From an uncultured bacterium (GTDB lineage: Bacteria; Calescibacteriota; Calescibacteriia; Calescibacteriales; Calescibacteriaceae): 64,000 nt of DNA. Location of the stretch: contig CALHPK010000001.1 of assembly GCA_938036315.1 (NCBI GenBank), positions 62,001-126,000 on the forward strand, written 5' to 3'. The position numbers and the translations under genes are program-made. The notes under the pieces were generated by a model that was not told the DNA's origin, searched no databases, and saw nothing but the letters and a program-made list of their open reading frames with translations. Positions 37,173 through 45,399 of the stretch are shown here, piece by piece (positions within the stretch are counted from its first letter, which is position 1; every line of letters begins with the position of its first letter).

Positions 37173-38072
37173 ATGGGAACACTGATCTTCGATTGCGACC
37201 CAGGAATAGATGACGCAATAGCCCTCGGATTATTTTCCGGACTGCTCAAAAAATCTCAATATAGCAACTTTAACGTATATATTGTAGCAACATGGGGAAA
37301 TGTTCCTCAGGACAAAACCTTGGTAAATTCCATAATATCAAAAAGCATATTTGAAATCAATTGTAAGATTGCAAAAGGAGAAAGCAAACCCCTGAAAGCG
37401 TCCCCCGTGCATGCCAAAAAAATACACGGTGAAGATGGACTCGGAGGAGCCGCAAAAAAATATATAACCAAGACAAAAATAGAAACCGAAGAGGTTATGG
37501 ATCTGAAGGAATTAATCAAAATACTAAATGATAGCAAAGATAAAATTCATATAATAGCAACGGGTCCCCTTTCTTCAACAGCACAAATTATACAAAAACT
37601 TGGAGATCAATTAGAAAGGATAGTGTGGATGGGTGGAAGTTTCTTCCATGATGGGAATTTTACCCCCTACGCTGAATTTAACTCTTACTGTGACCCTGAC
37701 GCTGTGAAAGTTCTTTTTGAATTCGCAAAAGAAAAAAAATGTGCTGAAATCGTCCCACTTGATGCCACAGAAAAAACCCAAATGGAAACAGATAAGTTTT
37801 TAAAGCTGATAGAAGATCAAAATTATAAAGCCTTTATAGAAGATATAACAAAAAACACACGCCTTATCACCCTTCACGATCCACTGGCGGTTTTTACATT
37901 CTTTTTCCCAGAACATACAAAAAAGTTTATAACAGTATCTCATATAGATACAAAAGCGTTCAGAGGTAAAATAAGTTCAATAATAACCCCCACAGGCTTC
38001 CTAAAAGTGGTATATGACTTTGATAGGGAAAAGTTTATAGAAAGTATCAGAATCGCATTCAAAAAAGGTTAA
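37173..38072 (+). CDS. Inosine-uridine-preferring nucleoside hydrolase family protein
   Basis: The N-terminus LIFDCDPGIDDAIAL is the calcium-binding Asp cluster that defines the family. IHGEDGLGG, ATGPLSSTAQII and WMGGSFFHDGN, then AEFNSYCDPDAV, are the other conserved blocks, including the E-x-N ribose site. HDPLAV near the end supplies the last metal-site Asp. Family members hydrolyse the N-glycosidic bond of ribonucleosides for salvage. The length of 299 is usual. Which nucleoside is used cannot be stated. It follows the MaoC gene closely on the same strand. Confidence 0.92.
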   Translation: MGTLIFDCDPGIDDAIALGLFSGLLKKSQYSNFNVYIVATWGNVPQDKTLVNSIISKSIFEINCKIAKGESKPLKASPVHAKKIHGEDGLGGAAKKYITKTKIETEEVMDLKELIKILNDSKDKIHIIATGPLSSTAQIIQKLGDQLERIVWMGGSFFHDGNFTPYAEFNSYCDPDAVKVLFEFAKEKKCAEIVPLDATEKTQMETDKFLKLIEDQNYKAFIEDITKNTRLITLHDPLAVFTFFFPEHTKKFITVSHIDTKAFRGKISSIITPTGFLKVVYDFDREKFIESIRIAFKKG

Positions 38073-38075
38073 GAG

Positions 38076-38444
38076 TCACCCCCTATTTATGACACTCTCT
38101 ATTTTCTTTTTAAGAACCTCTGGAGTAAATGGCTTGACTACATATTCAGAAACCCCCAAATTTATTGCCTCTAGAACTTTTTCTTTGGACGTCTCAGCAG
38201 TCACCATTATAACACGAACACCCTTCAGATCTTGATCTTTTTTCATCTCCTTTAGGACATCAAGCCCGCTCATATTCGGCATATTCCAATCTAATAGCAC
38301 AACATCAAATTTTTTCTGTTTAAGAATTCTCAGAGCTTCGGCTCCGTCAACAGCTTCCTCAACATCATCAAAGCCGATCTTCTTCAGCACACTCTTTAAT
38401 ATCTTCCTTATAGGCTCATGATCATCTACGACAAGAATCCTCAT
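38076..38444 (-). CDS. Single-domain CheY-like response regulator
   Basis: The entire 122-residue protein is one receiver domain: acidic pair D7/D8, phospho-acceptor D52 in VVLLDWNMPNMSG, T82 in VTAE and K104 in VVKPF. There is no output domain, so it should act through protein partners, as CheY or Spo0F do. No histidine kinase, chemotaxis or flagellar gene is in the window, so the partner is unknown. The start at 38444 gives the standard MRILVVDDHEPIR beginning. It is convergent with the nucleoside hydrolase gene, with three bases between the stops. Confidence 0.93.
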   Translation of the reverse strand: MRILVVDDHEPIRKILKSVLKKIGFDDVEEAVDGAEALRILKQKKFDVVLLDWNMPNMSGLDVLKEMKKDQDLKGVRVIMVTAETSKEKVLEAINLGVSEYVVKPFTPEVLKKKIESVINRG

Positions 38445-38599
38445 ATCCTCCCCTCTGAATAATACTATATCTTGTTAATTTATCAGTCGTCTCATAAAAC
38501 AAATCTATTTATTAATTTATTACTTAATCGACATTTATAAAACAAAGCAAATAAGGTTTATAGGAGACTCCAAAGGGCGGAAATTTTAAAATTTCCATA

Positions 38600-39580
38600 A
38601 TGAAAAGGTACAGAAACGAGGTCGGAGATCAGGAATTGAAAGAACTGATCGAAAGATATAAGGACATAGCGAGAAAAAACTTCAAGTCAGTCTGCGTCCT
38701 GATGGGAGGAGAATCAGAAGAAAGAGACATATCAATAAAGACAGGAAAAGCAATCTCACAAGCTCTCAAGATGAGAGGATATAAAGCTATCGAGGCTATT
38801 TACCCATCGCCGATCGAAATTATAAAAAATGCAGATGCAGTATTTATAGCATTACATGGGAGATACGGTGAAGATGGTGCATTCCAAGGACTGCTTGAGA
38901 TCCTTAAAGTCCCATACACATCTCCAGATCACATCGTTTCAGCCCTTTTTATGGATAAATCTCTTACACGCCTTATAGCACCACATATACTAAAACACCC
39001 AAGATACGAAATTTGCTTCTCCCCAGATGATGCCCTCGAAAAGTCCAAACACTTCGATATCCCCTTTGTTATAAAACCTTCCTTTTCAGGCTCGTCCTTC
39101 GGAATAAGCATTATAAAAAATAAACATGATCTAAAAGACAAAATCAAAACAGCATTCGAATACTCATCACGAGTTATAATAGAAGAATTTCTAGATGGAG
39201 CAGAACTTACAGTCGCGGTATTTGAATCCAGACCTTTGGGATGCCTTGAAATAAAACCAATACAAGACGAATTTTTTTCATTCTCGGCAAAATATCAAGG
39301 AAAAGCCGAATACATAATCCCACCGACAATCGAAGATTCAGCAGTAGAGGAAGCTCTATACACATCTCAAAAAATATGCGAAATTTTCCACATCAGGGGA
39401 GCAGTAAGAGTAGATTTTAAAATGAAAGGGGACATCATATATTTTCTTGAACTCAATACTATTCCTGGAATGACCGAACACTCACTGTATCCGAAAATAG
39501 CAAAGTGGAGAAATATTGATTTCCCCGACATGGTAGAAGCAATCTTAGGCACAGCATCACTGAAGATAAACGAAAGATAG
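38600..39580 (+). CDS. ddl: D-alanine--D-alanine ligase
   Basis: Ddl joins two D-Ala for peptidoglycan precursors. Family blocks are VLMGGESEERDISIKTG, LHGRYGEDGAFQGLLEILKVPYTSP, ALFMDKSLTR, FVIKPSFSGSSFGI, IIEEFLDGAELTVAV and the C-terminal ELNTIPGMTEHSLYPK, which holds the metal-binding E/N. At 326 residues it is slightly long, because about 25 residues (MKRYRNEVGDQELKELIERY) precede the usual start; no better start with conserved context was found. No mur genes are nearby. Confidence 0.93.
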   Translation: MKRYRNEVGDQELKELIERYKDIARKNFKSVCVLMGGESEERDISIKTGKAISQALKMRGYKAIEAIYPSPIEIIKNADAVFIALHGRYGEDGAFQGLLEILKVPYTSPDHIVSALFMDKSLTRLIAPHILKHPRYEICFSPDDALEKSKHFDIPFVIKPSFSGSSFGISIIKNKHDLKDKIKTAFEYSSRVIIEEFLDGAELTVAVFESRPLGCLEIKPIQDEFFSFSAKYQGKAEYIIPPTIEDSAVEEALYTSQKICEIFHIRGAVRVDFKMKGDIIYFLELNTIPGMTEHSLYPKIAKWRNIDFPDMVEAILGTASLKINER

Positions 39581-39596
39581 TTATTATTCAGTGGCA

Positions 39597-40508
39597 CTAA
39601 ATAGACACAAGTTTCTTTCTAAACCTATACCTTATTATTGACATAAGTGTGATAAGGATTATTGTCAGTAGAACAAGAACAACTCCAACACCTGCAGCAT
39701 TGATATGAAAATCTTTTTGAGGACGTGATACCCAATTGAACATCTGTATGGGCAAAGCAGTAAAGGGAGATAATAGCCACTCAAAGGAGATGAATGGATA
39801 ATCAGATTTAAAAGGTGATGGCGGTAGAAAGGCAATAAAAGTTAGTGCCCCGACAGTTATAAGTGGAGCAGTCTCACCTATCGCACGCGTCAGAGCCATT
39901 ATAAAACCCGTAATTATCCCACCGAAAGAATAAGGAAGTATATGATGAACCAGAGTTTCAAACTTCGTACTCCCAAGAGAAAAGGCTGCTTCCCTTATGG
40001 TATAGGGGAAAGCGCGAACAGATTCCCTCGTTGTCACAATAACAATAGGAAGAACAAGTACACCCAAAGCTAAACCACCTGTTATAATACTCTCTCCAAA
40101 TCCGAAAACCTGGGCAAAAATACCAACCGCTAAAAGTCCATAAACTATAGATGGAACCGCAGCCAAATTATTTATGTTCACCTCTATAATTTTTGTAATA
40201 ATATTCTTTTTAGCATATTCCTCAAGGTATATTCCTGCTAAAACCCCCACGATAAAAGCAAACGGGAGCCCAACAGAAAGGATAAGCAAAGTACCAACCC
40301 AGGCAGACAAAATACCCGCTTCTGAGGCTCTTCTTGACGGATACGAAAGGAAAAACTCTTTCCTAATTCGTGGAAGCCCATCCCAAAATATATCAACAAC
40401 AAGAGCAACCATAAGAGAAAAAACAACAGCAATAAGTAAAAAAGAGAGAAATATAAAAAGATTCTCCCTAAACCTGAACTTTGTTACCACTGAACTATAA
40501 TCGATCAT
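39597..40508 (-). CDS. pstA: Phosphate ABC transporter permease PstA
   Basis: PstA is one of the two membrane subunits of the high-affinity phosphate importer. The 303-residue protein has six predicted helices, with the characteristic GILSAWVGTLLIL, GVLAGIYLEEYAKKN, NINNLAAVPSIVYGLLAVG and TRESVRAFPYTIREAAFSLGSTKFETLVHHILPYS; the last is the EAA-type loop that contacts the ATPase. TRAIGETAPL is also diagnostic. It begins six bases after the rimP stop, so they are cotranscribed. pstS, pstC, pstB and phoU are not in the window; in other bacteria pstA normally lies between pstC and pstB. Confidence 0.93.
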   Translation of the reverse strand: MIDYSSVVTKFRFRENLFIFLSFLLIAVVFSLMVALVVDIFWDGLPRIRKEFFLSYPSRRASEAGILSAWVGTLLILSVGLPFAFIVGVLAGIYLEEYAKKNIITKIIEVNINNLAAVPSIVYGLLAVGIFAQVFGFGESIITGGLALGVLVLPIVIVTTRESVRAFPYTIREAAFSLGSTKFETLVHHILPYSFGGIITGFIMALTRAIGETAPLITVGALTFIAFLPPSPFKSDYPFISFEWLLSPFTALPIQMFNWVSRPQKDFHINAAGVGVVLVLLTIILITLMSIIRYRFRKKLVSI

Positions 40509-40514
40509 CTTAAC

Positions 40515-40979
40515 CTACCAAGGGCATAATTTAATCTTTCGTATATCAGTGAGTAAGAAGCCAGAAATTTTTCCGGAAACTTTACTGCCTTCATCCATAA
40601 GGAAAACTTCATCATTAACTTTTCCCATAAGTTTCCCTATAATCTTCCTTCCATCTTTTTTTGTAATCTCAACCTTCATCCCTTTGAATCTCTGGAAATC
40701 TTCGTCTGTCTTAATCTCTCTATCTGCTCCCGGAGATGACACTTCTAAGACGAAACTTTTGTGAATCATAGACTCAAGATGGGGCTCGAGATTACGAGAG
40801 ACGAATACACAATCATCAATCGATACAAATCTATCATTCCTATCTATAAAAACTCGAATAATCAACCTTTTTCCACTATCTTTGATTTGGATATCGTGGA
40901 CACTAAAACCGCAAGATAATATTTTTCTTTTTATAAAGTCTATAACTTTTGAAAAGTCTTCCATATGTAGAGGTTGCAA
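40515..40979 (-). CDS. rimP: Ribosome maturation factor RimP
   Basis: RimP assists 30S subunit maturation. Diagnostic blocks are the N-terminal alpha-beta domain with LIIRVFIDR, the CVFVSRNLEPHLE helix, and LEVSSPGADREIKTDEDFQRFKGMKVEI, followed by an Sm-like C-terminal part (IIGKLMGKVNDEVFLMD). The length of 154 is normal. A second ATG five codons in (MEDFSK) is an alternative start. rimP usually precedes nusA and infB; here pstA follows at once, so the common rimP-nusA-infB order is broken. Confidence 0.9.
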   Translation of the reverse strand: MQPLHMEDFSKVIDFIKRKILSCGFSVHDIQIKDSGKRLIIRVFIDRNDRFVSIDDCVFVSRNLEPHLESMIHKSFVLEVSSPGADREIKTDEDFQRFKGMKVEITKKDGRKIIGKLMGKVNDEVFLMDEGSKVSGKISGFLLTDIRKIKLCPW

Positions 40980-41014
40980 GACTACATTAAACTTTATCTA
41001 AACTTCAAATGCTT

Positions 41015-41764
41015 TTACATAGCGGTTTCCCCAGGATTTAGGACTATAACTCCTTTTCTGAATTTAGGTGGGAGGTATTTTTTCAGCTCATCTGGAGTTC
41101 CCGCAAGAACAGGGAACGTTCCATAGTGCATAGGTATTATGAATTTGGGATTCAGAAGTTTTATAGCTTCTGCTGCCTCCCGAGGTCCCATGGTGTAAAA
41201 TCCCCCTATACATATAAGAACAAGATCTGGAGAATAAAGTCGCCTTATCAGTGCCATATCGCCAAAAACCCCTGTGTCACCGGTATGGTAGATCTTAAAT
41301 TTATTAGGGAACTCAACAACGAACCCACAAGGATTACCACCCTCCGCCATCCCCCCACCATCTAATATCCCGGAACTGTGAACCGCTGGAACCATCGAAA
41401 CCTTTATCCCATCAATATCTACAGTCCCGGATATGTTCATACCAATCACCTGTTCCTCAGGAACACCTTTTGAAACTATGTACCTTGAAACCTCGAAGAT
41501 AGAAACAATTTTGGCTTTCGTTTTTTGAGCAATCTCAGGAGCAGAACCAACATGGTCAAAGTGCCCGTGAGTTATGAGTATCACATCTACTTTCTCTATA
41601 TTTTTAGCAGTCTCAGGAGCCTTAGGATTATCTACCCATGGGTCCACAAGCATAATCCTACCATCAGGAGACCTTATGCAGAAAAAAGAGTGACCAAACC
41701 AAGTTACCTCAATACCTTTGAATCTTTTCTTTTCTGATTTCCCAATTTTCTTCCCAGTAGCCAT
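41015..41764 (-). CDS. UPF0173-family metal-dependent hydrolase (MBL fold)
   Basis: The protein has the metallo-beta-lactamase metal motif THGHFDHVG, upstream WFGHSFFCIRS, and later KIYHTGDTGVFGDM and IPMHYGTFPVL, the further metal ligands. This order is that of UPF0173/YtkL-like hydrolases related to UlaG. The 249 residues include a short Lys-rich N-terminal extension (about 15 residues) before the usual start; an alternative internal start was not found. Substrate is unknown for the family. It is the first of several minus-strand genes with separate short gaps, so an operon is not certain. Confidence 0.88.
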   Translation of the reverse strand: MATGKKIGKSEKKRFKGIEVTWFGHSFFCIRSPDGRIMLVDPWVDNPKAPETAKNIEKVDVILITHGHFDHVGSAPEIAQKTKAKIVSIFEVSRYIVSKGVPEEQVIGMNISGTVDIDGIKVSMVPAVHSSGILDGGGMAEGGNPCGFVVEFPNKFKIYHTGDTGVFGDMALIRRLYSPDLVLICIGGFYTMGPREAAEAIKLLNPKFIIPMHYGTFPVLAGTPDELKKYLPPKFRKGVIVLNPGETAM

Positions 41765-41860
41765 AGCACATAAAATTTTAGCGTAAGAGAATAGACTTTG
41801 CCTAAATCAAAAATATTCCAGCAAGGGAAACTTAGCGCGTCTCAGATATGATAAACAAAT

Positions 41861-41898
41861 AAAATGTCTTAAAACAGTTAAAATGTCTTAAAACAGTT
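41861..41898. repeat. 19-bp perfect tandem duplication
   Basis: AAAATGTCTTAAAACAGTT occurs twice in a row, followed by a partial third copy that forms an AT-rich dyad, ATAAAACAGTTTTAT (41899-41913). It lies just downstream of the alpha/beta hydrolase stop on the minus strand. The dyad might act as a weak terminator there. Confidence 0.9.
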
Positions 41899-41922
41899 AT
41901 AAAACAGTTTTATAAAATAGTC

Positions 41923-42777
41923 TTACGACCTTAGAAATTGATCAACTTCTCGATTGAAAACTTCATACATTTCAAACATAAAAGCATGAGAACCGCCAGA
42001 AACCACCTTCAGAATAGAATTTTTTATCTTGCTAGCTATAAACTCCGACTTTGATGGAGGAACCATCTTATCTCTATCACCTGTGATAACTAAAGTCTCT
42101 GCTCTGATCTTAGGTAGATCCTCCTCGGAATTGTGCTCTATAACTGCGTTCAACTGCTTTATGAACCCCTTAACATTGAATCCATCCTTGATATAATCTC
42201 GGAAAAATTCTAAGATAACTTCAAGATTCTTCTCCGCAAACTCAGGCGTGAATATGTTTCTTGAAAGGAAATTCAAGAGCCTTTCGGGCTCTATATCGAT
42301 AAGAATATTTAGGTAACTCTTTAGAACTTCACTATCTACCCTGTCTATGTCGAGCCCTTTTGTAAATTTCAGCCCTTCCCTGATAAGCTTTTTTTCATTT
42401 TCATCAAGTTTTGCAAGAGAGCAAGCTATAACCAGCTTATCAACCATCTGAGGATACTTAGCGGCAAACTTCTGAAGTATCATTCCCCCCATTGATGCTC
42501 CGACAAAGTTTGCCCTCTCAACACCCTCTTTATACATCACTGCATAAATATCATAAGCCATATCTTGCGTCGAAAAAAAGCTGTCTGGGACTTCGCTCTT
42601 CCCAATTCCCCTGTTATCGATCAGAAAAATTTTATAACTTTCTGCAAAGTGAGGGACTTGAAAAATCCATCCCCTACTACTCATGCCAAGCCCCATGATG
42701 AGAAAAAGGGGAACTCTTCCCTTCCCTACCACCTCATAATATATCTTTACCCCATCAAAAGATACTGCGTAAGGCAT
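41923..42777 (-). CDS. Alpha/beta-fold hydrolase
   Basis: The fold is clear from VPLFLIMGLGMSSRGW, IDNRGIGKSEVP, the nucleophile elbow FVGASMGGMI with S95, VITGDRDKMVPP supplying the acid region and GGSHAFMFE supplying the His. The sequence is most like bacterial esterase/haloalkanoate-type or 3-oxoadipate enol-lactonase-like proteins, a group in which names do not predict substrates. The length of 284 is typical. It lies in a minus-strand run next to an orphan ABC ATPase with no clear functional link. Confidence 0.88.
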   Translation of the reverse strand: MPYAVSFDGVKIYYEVVGKGRVPLFLIMGLGMSSRGWIFQVPHFAESYKIFLIDNRGIGKSEVPDSFFSTQDMAYDIYAVMYKEGVERANFVGASMGGMILQKFAAKYPQMVDKLVIACSLAKLDENEKKLIREGLKFTKGLDIDRVDSEVLKSYLNILIDIEPERLLNFLSRNIFTPEFAEKNLEVILEFFRDYIKDGFNVKGFIKQLNAVIEHNSEEDLPKIRAETLVITGDRDKMVPPSKSEFIASKIKNSILKVVSGGSHAFMFEMYEVFNREVDQFLRS

Positions 42778-42943
42778 AACAAAACTATATTAATCTTAAT
42801 CTCGATAAAAAATTTTAGATGATTTTACAAATTCGCTACACTCTGATAGGATTAATCTTGCACAAGAACAAGAATCAGAAAACAGCAAAGATAAACAAAA
42901 AAAAAGATAATAACTATAAAGCAAATCAAATATGGAATTTATG

Positions 42944-44233
42944 TTACGGGATGTATATCTCACGCTCTCTCTCATTGTATTCGAAAATTTCAGCAAATCT
43001 TCCCCAGGTTATGATAGTATCAAGTTGCCTTTTTGCCTCCGATGGAGAAAAATGTTCCTTCAAAATATCGTAAAACATATCCGCCTTGATTTTCTTTTCT
43101 CTTCTGATACTGAGAATATCTATTATTTCTTTTACAATAGGAACATTTTCCATAAGTAGTTCCTTGAAGATTTCTTTTTGCCTGAGCTGATCTAATTCTG
43201 AAAAAAGTTTCCCGCGTTCGGTAAGTATAATATCTCCCTCCCTCATCTGGATAAGTTTAAGTATTTGCGCAGCTTCAAGAATCGGATAAAGATCATCAAC
43301 ATCGAGCATAAAATTTTGAGATATCTCAAAAAGATCTATTCTCTGTCTGTCATGCATGATATCTCTGAGAATATCTAAAAGACCAATAATGCTGTTTGGT
43401 GAAACATGAGGAAGCCTTATATATTTAACCTTCTTCACCTGGGGAACTTGAGCTATATTCTCAGAAATCATCGTGTGAATCTTATCGATGAGTCCCTGTA
43501 GAGATTTTAAATTTCTCGGATATGAAAGTTCTAATGGTAAATCTGAAATCACCTTTCCTCCTTTGCCCAAAATTATAATCCTATTAGCCATAAGCAGAGC
43601 CTCTTCGATATTGTGAGTTACCATAAAGCAAACCTTCACATTAATCTTTCCAGACAATAGCATTTCCAAAAAATCTCTTCTGACCGCCTCTGCTGTGAGG
43701 AAATCAAGGTTCGAAAATGGTTCATCCATAAAGAGAACTTCTGGATCCGACGCTATAGCTCTTGCTATACCGACTCTTTGCTTCATTCCTCCGGAAAGCT
43801 CCTTAGGGTAGGCACTTTCAAAGCCGTCAAGACCGACCATATCTATAACCTCAGTGGCTTTTTTTATTCTCGCATTCTCATCCAGATTTTTGTCAACCGA
43901 AAGTAGGACGTTCTCAAGTACAGAAAGCCAGGGGAGTAAAGCAAAACTCTGAAAAACGAATCCTATTTTTGGCCTTACTTCCTCGAGTTTTCTACCTTTG
44001 TAAAAGACCTCCCCAGAAGTTGGGGGTTCTAATCCGCTTAGGATTCTCAGAAGTGTTGATTTTCCAACACCCGACTGGCCAAGCATAACTGCAAAATCCC
44101 CTTGAAAAATTGCAAGATCAAGCGGAGGGATCACCTCTATGTATGATGAGTCCCTAACAAATCCCTTGGTCACCCTTTTTGCCTCTATTATAACCTCTTT
44201 CATATTCTTCATATTGTGCTCAGCACCTACCAC
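42944..44233 (-). CDS. ABC transporter ATP-binding protein, nitrate/sulfonate/taurine type with AAA-associated C-terminal domain
   Basis: Residues about 12-265 are an ABC ATPase: Walker A GQSGVGKST at 52-60, Q-loop FVFQSFALLPWLSVLENV, signature LSGGMKQRVGIARA, Walker B VLFMDEPFSNLD and the H-loop VTHNIEEAL. The LLPW Q-loop is typical of the NrtD/SsuB/TauB group. Residues about 275-429 are an additional helical domain (HVSPNSIIGLLDILRD and so on) like the AAA-associated C-terminal domain of some of these proteins, thought to be regulatory. No cognate permease or binding protein is in the window, so this is an orphan ATPase here. It starts 23 bp after the cyclodeaminase-like gene on the same strand. 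Confidence 0.88.
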   Translation of the reverse strand: MVGAEHNMKNMKEVIIEAKRVTKGFVRDSSYIEVIPPLDLAIFQGDFAVMLGQSGVGKSTLLRILSGLEPPTSGEVFYKGRKLEEVRPKIGFVFQSFALLPWLSVLENVLLSVDKNLDENARIKKATEVIDMVGLDGFESAYPKELSGGMKQRVGIARAIASDPEVLFMDEPFSNLDFLTAEAVRRDFLEMLLSGKINVKVCFMVTHNIEEALLMANRIIILGKGGKVISDLPLELSYPRNLKSLQGLIDKIHTMISENIAQVPQVKKVKYIRLPHVSPNSIIGLLDILRDIMHDRQRIDLFEISQNFMLDVDDLYPILEAAQILKLIQMREGDIILTERGKLFSELDQLRQKEIFKELLMENVPIVKEIIDILSIRREKKIKADMFYDILKEHFSPSEAKRQLDTIITWGRFAEIFEYNEREREIYIP

Positions 44234-44256
44234 AGTTCCTCAATATTCAGAAAAAA

Positions 44257-45288
44257 TTAATGAATTTTTATCTTCATTCCTATCTTCTCTTCCAAAGCTT
44301 TTTTGTATAATCCCCATCCGACGAATAGGTCTAATATAGCTATACCTGTTGAATCAAAAATAATTCTTCCGCCACTTGGAACCCTTTTTTTTCCCGCAAC
44401 TATTTCTCCAAGTTCTGCAAATATGATGCTATCATCTATAAGTCCTTCAGATAAGGGAACATTTATTTCTCCCCCGTGTTTTGCCTGCTCTGTATCATCA
44501 ACAATAACTACAGATTCCCTGATAATCTCGGGATATAACTCCTGTTTTCCCGGAGCATCTGCTCCCATAGCATTTATAAGCTTTGCGTTGGCAACATGTT
44601 CTGGTTTCAAAAATGGAGAAGTTGACGGTGTTAAAGTTATCACTACATCGCAGATGGAAAAATCCCTTAGATCTTTTGCAACGGAGAATTTGACTCTGAG
44701 CTTACTTAGAAAGTCCCCAAGACTTTTTACAGCTTCATCAGATATATCATATATCAGAATATCGGAGATGTCAGCAATATAAAGCATCATAATAATCTGT
44801 GTTCTTGCTTGAGCTCCGCATCCTATAAGTCCTAATTTCACCTTTTTTCTGGTATCCTGAAAGAGATACTTAAAAGCCACTGCACTGGCTGCTCCTGTTC
44901 TCATTGCGGTCAGAAAAGTGGCATCGCAAACAAAAGCCAGCGAGCCTGTTGCAGAATCTACCAGAACAAAAAAACCAACAACAACAGGTAATCCTATTTC
45001 CCTGTTGTTAAAATGGATACTCACGAGCTTAGCACCAGTGATAACTTCTCCGCCCAAATCAACAACTGTCGGCATCACCCTCATATCTCCATCATGGTAA
45101 GAAAAATAGATTTTCTGTGGCATCTGAACTCCCTTTTTACTCCCAGCATAATAGAAAGCTTTTTCAACACAACTGAAAGCAAGCTGTGGAGTCAAAAGTC
45201 TCTTTACATCTTCAATTGTAAGAAATAAAGTTTCCTTCTCAATGGAACCAAAATAGTCATAAACAGCCTTCAGCTCAACCTCATTCAT
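44257..45288 (-). CDS. Ornithine cyclodeaminase / mu-crystallin family dehydrogenase
   Basis: The 343-residue protein has the family blocks VQMPQKIYFSY, MRVMPTVVDLGGEVITGAKLVS, FVCDATFLTAMRTGAASAVA and the Rossmann motif LGLIGCGAQARTQI, then TLTPSTSPFL, MGADAPGKQEL, VIVDDTEQAKHGGEINVPLS and DSTGIAILD. Family members include ornithine cyclodeaminase, archaeal alanine dehydrogenase, lysine cyclodeaminase and ketimine reductases, which cannot be told apart here. It is probably cotranscribed with the ABC ATPase gene 23 bp downstream; an amino-acid-related link between the two is only a guess. Confidence 0.88.
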   Translation of the reverse strand: MNEVELKAVYDYFGSIEKETLFLTIEDVKRLLTPQLAFSCVEKAFYYAGSKKGVQMPQKIYFSYHDGDMRVMPTVVDLGGEVITGAKLVSIHFNNREIGLPVVVGFFVLVDSATGSLAFVCDATFLTAMRTGAASAVAFKYLFQDTRKKVKLGLIGCGAQARTQIIMMLYIADISDILIYDISDEAVKSLGDFLSKLRVKFSVAKDLRDFSICDVVITLTPSTSPFLKPEHVANAKLINAMGADAPGKQELYPEIIRESVVIVDDTEQAKHGGEINVPLSEGLIDDSIIFAELGEIVAGKKRVPSGGRIIFDSTGIAILDLFVGWGLYKKALEEKIGMKIKIH

Positions 45289-45399
45289 AGATTGAATTAT
45301 TACACAAAAATAACATTGAAAACATTACACAGAATTATTAAGGGCAAAATAACACCAGAATAAATCGAAAAAAGAAGAAATCCACCAAAAGTAGAACAA

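Noticed and set aside
44303-44782. 159-codon plus-strand frame opposite the cyclodeaminase-like gene
   Set aside because: The minus-strand gene carries all family motifs across this span; the plus frame has none.
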